From: Pseudoalteromonas sp. H71
GTDB taxonomy: Bacteria > Pseudomonadota > Gammaproteobacteria > Enterobacterales > Alteromonadaceae
Reading direction: 5' to 3'
DNA: 37,417 nt
Assembly (NCBI RefSeq): GCF_001468485.1
Contig: NZ_LODI01000025.1
Span: 1-37,417 of the forward strand
The notes beneath the pieces were generated by a model, which saw only the letters and a list, made by a program, of their open reading frames with translations, was not told where the DNA came from and searched no databases. Made by a program: the position numbers and the translations under genes. This document shows positions 34,343 to 37,417 of this stretch, in pieces (the stretch's first letter is position 1; each line of letters opens with the position of its first letter).

Positions 34343-35634
34343 GCTTTATCTCCTTGCTTGGCCGCGCGACGTTTTTTTATTAGCTCTTCAACACTTATAC
34401 CAAGCTCTTTTGCTTTTTGCTCTAGCTGCTCACGAGTCGGACGCTTACTTTTAGATACTTTTTCTTTTGGCTGCGCACCTAAAATACTCACTTTAGTGCC
34501 TGAACTTACTTGCCCTAGCGGCGTAACAACTAATTTATCGTTCGCTTTTAAACCGGTTTTGATCATTGCTTGGTTGGCGTTTTGCCATGCAAAAGTTACG
34601 TCTTTACGCTTTAATACATCACCTTCAACTACGTAAACATAGGTGCCTTGATAAATTGTACTGTTAGGAATGATCAACGCATTTTGCACCGTTTTACCCG
34701 CTATTTGCGCTTTTATGTATTGCCCTATTTTAATGGGATACTGATTACTAGCGGTCGATTTATATGGGTCGTCTATTTTTGCCACCACGTATAGTTGCTG
34801 CGCGTTTTCGTCAATTGCGCCCTCGGTGCGTGCCAGTTGACCTTGCCATGTTTGCTCACCCACTAAATCAGAACTAAATTTAACTAACGAACCCGCTTGG
34901 TTTTTAGCACCATCACGGTATTGCTCTGGCAGGTTAACAAACGAAAGGTCTTTATTTTTTATTGGTAAGCGAATTTCAACACTATCAATAGCGTAAATAG
35001 TGGCAAGTTGGGTATTGTTACTCACTACTTGACCTAAATCGACACTGCGACTCAGTATACGCCCAGCATAAGGTGCAGTAACCTTTGTACGCTCTAAATC
35101 AAGCTCTGCTTTTTCAAGGGTAGCCTGAGCCGATAGCACTTGTGCTTGCGCCGCTGCTAATTGCGGCTCACGCAATACCAAGCTGCTGGCTTGGCTTGAA
35201 CCACCAAGACGCTTCCAATCAGTCAGTGCTTGTTGCCCGCGGGCCTTTTCTTCTAATAAGCTTTGCTCTGCTGTGAGCAAGTTAGCTTGCGCAGATTTAA
35301 CCTCTGCCTGATGATCTCTATCATCTAGCTTTAATAACACGTCGCCTTTTTCAAAAAAGCCACCTTCTCTAAACTCATCACTCACTTCAGTTATTTGCCC
35401 AGATGCTTGAGCAACAAGTAAGCTTTGAGTTCTTGGTTTTACCGTACCATAGCTGTCTATCATTACTTGATAGCTTTGAGGCACAAGCTCAAGTACAGAC
35501 ACACTAATTGCTGCTTTTGGTGCTGAGCCAAAACGTCTCGCCTCTGGCGGATTACTCTTTATAAAAAATACAATTAAAAGAGCGGCAACAACAACCGCGG
35601 CTGGAATAATAATTTTAGCTGTTTTAGTTTTCAT
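34339..35634 (-). CDS. RND pump periplasmic adaptor (membrane fusion protein)
   Basis: 431 residues. One N-terminal membrane helix (about 8-25, no lipobox) anchors it. It then has the first lipoyl half (SLLVAQASGQITEVSDEFRE), a helical hairpin (about 110-180, Ala/Gln/Glu/Leu-rich), the second lipoyl half (RTKVTAPYAGRILSRSVDLG), a beta-barrel and a membrane-proximal domain. The C-terminal 35 residues are a charged helix (REQLEQKAKELGISVEELIK) not typical of AcrA. It links pump and outer-membrane channel. It overlaps the outer-membrane gene by 11 bases and the pump by 4, indicating tight co-translation. Confidence 0.93.
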   Translation of the reverse strand: MKTKTAKIIIPAAVVVAALLIVFFIKSNPPEARRFGSAPKAAISVSVLELVPQSYQVMIDSYGTVKPRTQSLLVAQASGQITEVSDEFREGGFFEKGDVLLKLDDRDHQAEVKSAQANLLTAEQSLLEEKARGQQALTDWKRLGGSSQASSLVLREPQLAAAQAQVLSAQATLEKAELDLERTKVTAPYAGRILSRSVDLGQVVSNNTQLATIYAIDSVEIRLPIKNKDLSFVNLPEQYRDGAKNQAGSLVKFSSDLVGEQTWQGQLARTEGAIDENAQQLYVVAKIDDPYKSTASNQYPIKIGQYIKAQIAGKTVQNALIIPNSTIYQGTYVYVVEGDVLKRKDVTFAWQNANQAMIKTGLKANDKLVVTPLGQVSSGTKVSILGAQPKEKVSKSKRPTREQLEQKAKELGISVEELIKKRRAAKQGDKA

Positions 35635-37039
35635 CGTTATTGCTCTTTAAGTCGCCTGACGGTTTTTCAAAATCACCACCAAGGGCAACATGTAGGTTGA
35701 TTCTATTTGCGATTAATTGATTTTTAATTTGTATTAATGAACTTTGCGCATCAAATGAGCGACCTTGTGCATCAAGTACCGTGGTATAAGTTACTAAGCC
35801 ACTTTGATATTGCTCAAACGATAACTGCTCGGCAGCAAGTGCATTTTTTTGTGCTTCAAGGGTGCTGGTGTACTGCGCTTTTAAAGACTGCTGCTGCGAT
35901 ATTGCATTTTCTACATCAGCAAATGCATCGTACAAGGTTTGTAAATATTGCTGTTCTTGCTTTTGTGTATTCAGGCGCGCAATTTCTTCATTGGCTTGTA
36001 AACGACCGCCCTCAAAAATAGGTGCCGAGATACTTCCGAGTAAAGACCATGCAAGGCTTGAAGGGGAAAACAAATCACTCACTCTGTCGGTACTATCACT
36101 TAAGCTTGCCGCTAAGTTTAAGCTCGGAAAGCGCTGCTTATGTGCATAAGCCAGTGACGCATCAGTAGCTAATAACTCGTACCAACTAGCAAGTAATGCG
36201 GGCTTTCGAGTGATGAGTTCTGAAGGAATTCCAACTGGGATTTCGGTCTCAATAACCGGTAAGTCAGTACTTGCTGCAATGGCCCCTTTTGGGTACTCAC
36301 CTAATAAGCGCTCAAGCACTCTTGCTGCACTTGATAGACTCGCTGTTTGAGTGGCAATGCGTGAGCGCTCGTTATTAAGCTCATTGCGGGCTAAATAAAC
36401 ATCAAGTGCCTCGTTAATACCTTGGCGATAACCCGACTCAATTATATCGAGGTTTTGCTTAGCATTTTCTTCACGGCGCTTATATAAATCGAGTAACTGC
36501 TGCGCAGACACAACATCAAACCAGCCTTTTACAACATCTGAAACGAGTTGTTGTTTTGCTTGTTCAAAACGCGATTTTTGCGCTAAATAAGAAAGGTTAG
36601 CCTCACGCTTTGAATCCGACAGCTTGCCCCACAAGTCAACCTCGTAATTTAAGTTTAAGCTTACCGAGCTAGCATTGTTATAACTAACAGGCCGGTTATT
36701 TTTACTACGGCTAGTACGCGTAGATAAATCCAAACTTGGCCATAGCGCTGCCCCTGTTGCTATAAGTTGCTGCTTAGTAATTGCAACATCGTAGCTATTT
36801 TGTAAAAGTTGTTGGTTGTTTTTAAGCGCCTGTTCAACATATTTTGTCAGTAGCGGAGTGTTTAGTTGCATTAACCATTCATCTTCCACTTTCAAAACTG
36901 AACTTGCTGCTTGTTGTGACCACTGCTGCGGAAGAGCGTTCGGCGCTTGTTCGCGCTGCGAAGGATTTAAGTTACTCGCACAGCCACTGAGCAGCATCAC
37001 ACTAAGTGCCAATAAAGTTGGCTTGCATTGCCAAATCAT
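35624..37039 (-). CDS. RND outer-membrane channel lipoprotein (OprM/NodT type)
   Basis: 471 residues. Lipoprotein signal MIWQCKPTLLALSVMLLSGC with the lipobox LSGC (Cys20) and Ser/Asn after it, consistent with outer-membrane sorting. Two TolC-type repeats follow: QALKNNQQLLQNSYDVAITK... with PSLDLSTRTSRSKNN, and later KPALLASWYELLATDASLAY with FPSLNLAASL, each with long helices. It is the first gene of a channel-adaptor-pump operon, an order less common than adaptor-pump-channel. Regulator not visible; it may be just right of the window. Confidence 0.93.
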   Translation of the reverse strand: MIWQCKPTLLALSVMLLSGCASNLNPSQREQAPNALPQQWSQQAASSVLKVEDEWLMQLNTPLLTKYVEQALKNNQQLLQNSYDVAITKQQLIATGAALWPSLDLSTRTSRSKNNRPVSYNNASSVSLNLNYEVDLWGKLSDSKREANLSYLAQKSRFEQAKQQLVSDVVKGWFDVVSAQQLLDLYKRREENAKQNLDIIESGYRQGINEALDVYLARNELNNERSRIATQTASLSSAARVLERLLGEYPKGAIAASTDLPVIETEIPVGIPSELITRKPALLASWYELLATDASLAYAHKQRFPSLNLAASLSDSTDRVSDLFSPSSLAWSLLGSISAPIFEGGRLQANEEIARLNTQKQEQQYLQTLYDAFADVENAISQQQSLKAQYTSTLEAQKNALAAEQLSFEQYQSGLVTYTTVLDAQGRSFDAQSSLIQIKNQLIANRINLHVALGGDFEKPSGDLKSNNDEN

Positions 37040-37417
37040 AATTTAACCTGAATTACTGCTATTTATGAATGTAATTCAAGCACCTTGACTAATTTTGCTC
37101 AACTTACTTTACATAACATTACATAGCTAGCGGTGAGTAAACGAATAATTAAGTTATACGGCAAAAATGATTAAATGATCAGCAACAGTGCAAATAAACA
37201 CACTAATCAAAAACTCCAATATTTAGCTTACAAACAAACAGCCCATAAAAGTTATTAAAAATTTTATAGGCGTTTTAAAGTTGCAAAAATACAAACAACA
37301 AAACGTAATAGGCAAATTTTTAATTTAAAGATAAGTGATCAACACTACAGAATAAGTAGGTTACTTAAGCAGACTGCTGATTGCAGTACATTGAAATTAC
37401 TGTTGAATGAATGGTGC
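37040..37417. other. Gene-free region upstream of the efflux operon
   Basis: 378 bp, strongly AT-rich, no plausible gene. It must carry the efflux promoter. At 37109-37125 TTACATA occurs twice ten bases apart, a direct repeat that could be a regulator site, but this is weak. I see no strong -35/-10 pair. The window ends here. Confidence 0.35.

Overview
The window looks like chromosome from a marine gammaproteobacterium of the Alteromonadales, most likely Pseudoalteromonas or a close relative. I infer this from protein resemblance (near-Escherichia-like PepA, HolC, ValS, LptF/LptG, DnaB, ribosomal proteins), the AT-rich base composition, a DUF2960-type gene and the gene order. No database search was possible, so genus is an inference.

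Layout. 1-320: end of an IS3-family insertion sequence, orfA running off the left edge. 321-612: tRNA-Leu(CAA) with a 109-bp duplicated 3' end and terminator. 939-1439: RDD membrane protein. 1522-3698: lptF-lptG (LPS export). 4008-9024: pepA-holC-valS. 9136-10413: FadL-type outer-membrane porin. 10698-14665: a small membrane protein and two cyclic-di-GMP proteins (HD-GYP; PAS-PAS-GGDEF-EAL). 14879-14953: tRNA-Arg(CCG). 15201-15383: a 60-residue helix-turn-helix protein. 15380-17099: a three-gene cassette (small YkoF-like protein, PnuC/PnuT-type permease, APH-fold kinase) that I read as vitamin salvage, probably thiamine. 17208-17447: DUF2960-like protein. 17462-19920: dnaB-alr. 20031-21996: ECF sigma factor, membrane-anchored partner and a periplasmic DUF4097-type repeat protein. 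22228-23659: rpsF-priB-rpsR-rplI with a probable S6:S18 autoregulatory leader. 24027-25226: secreted esterase-like protein. 25332-26350: an AT-rich accessory patch with a HEPN-like gene that appears split by a frameshift. 26442-30727: ygfB-pepP-ubiH-ubiI. 30922-31101: 6S RNA. 31259-37039: a complete tripartite RND efflux operon (outer-membrane lipoprotein, adaptor, pump).

Most of the window is conserved core genome. Genes that work together are LptF/LptG in the LPS transporter; HolC, DnaB and PriB in replication and restart; S6/S18/L9 in the ribosome; UbiH/UbiI in ubiquinone synthesis; and the three pump components. Accessory or unusual parts are the IS end with the tRNA-Leu duplication, the broken HEPN-like gene with its relic upstream sequence, the sigma-factor operon with a palindrome at its promoter, and the 6S locus, which lacks the zapA and fau neighbours familiar from enterobacteria. 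I found no CRISPR array, prophage or clearly new multi-gene system; the HEPN-like locus and the sigma/DUF4097 operon are the best candidates for new biology.
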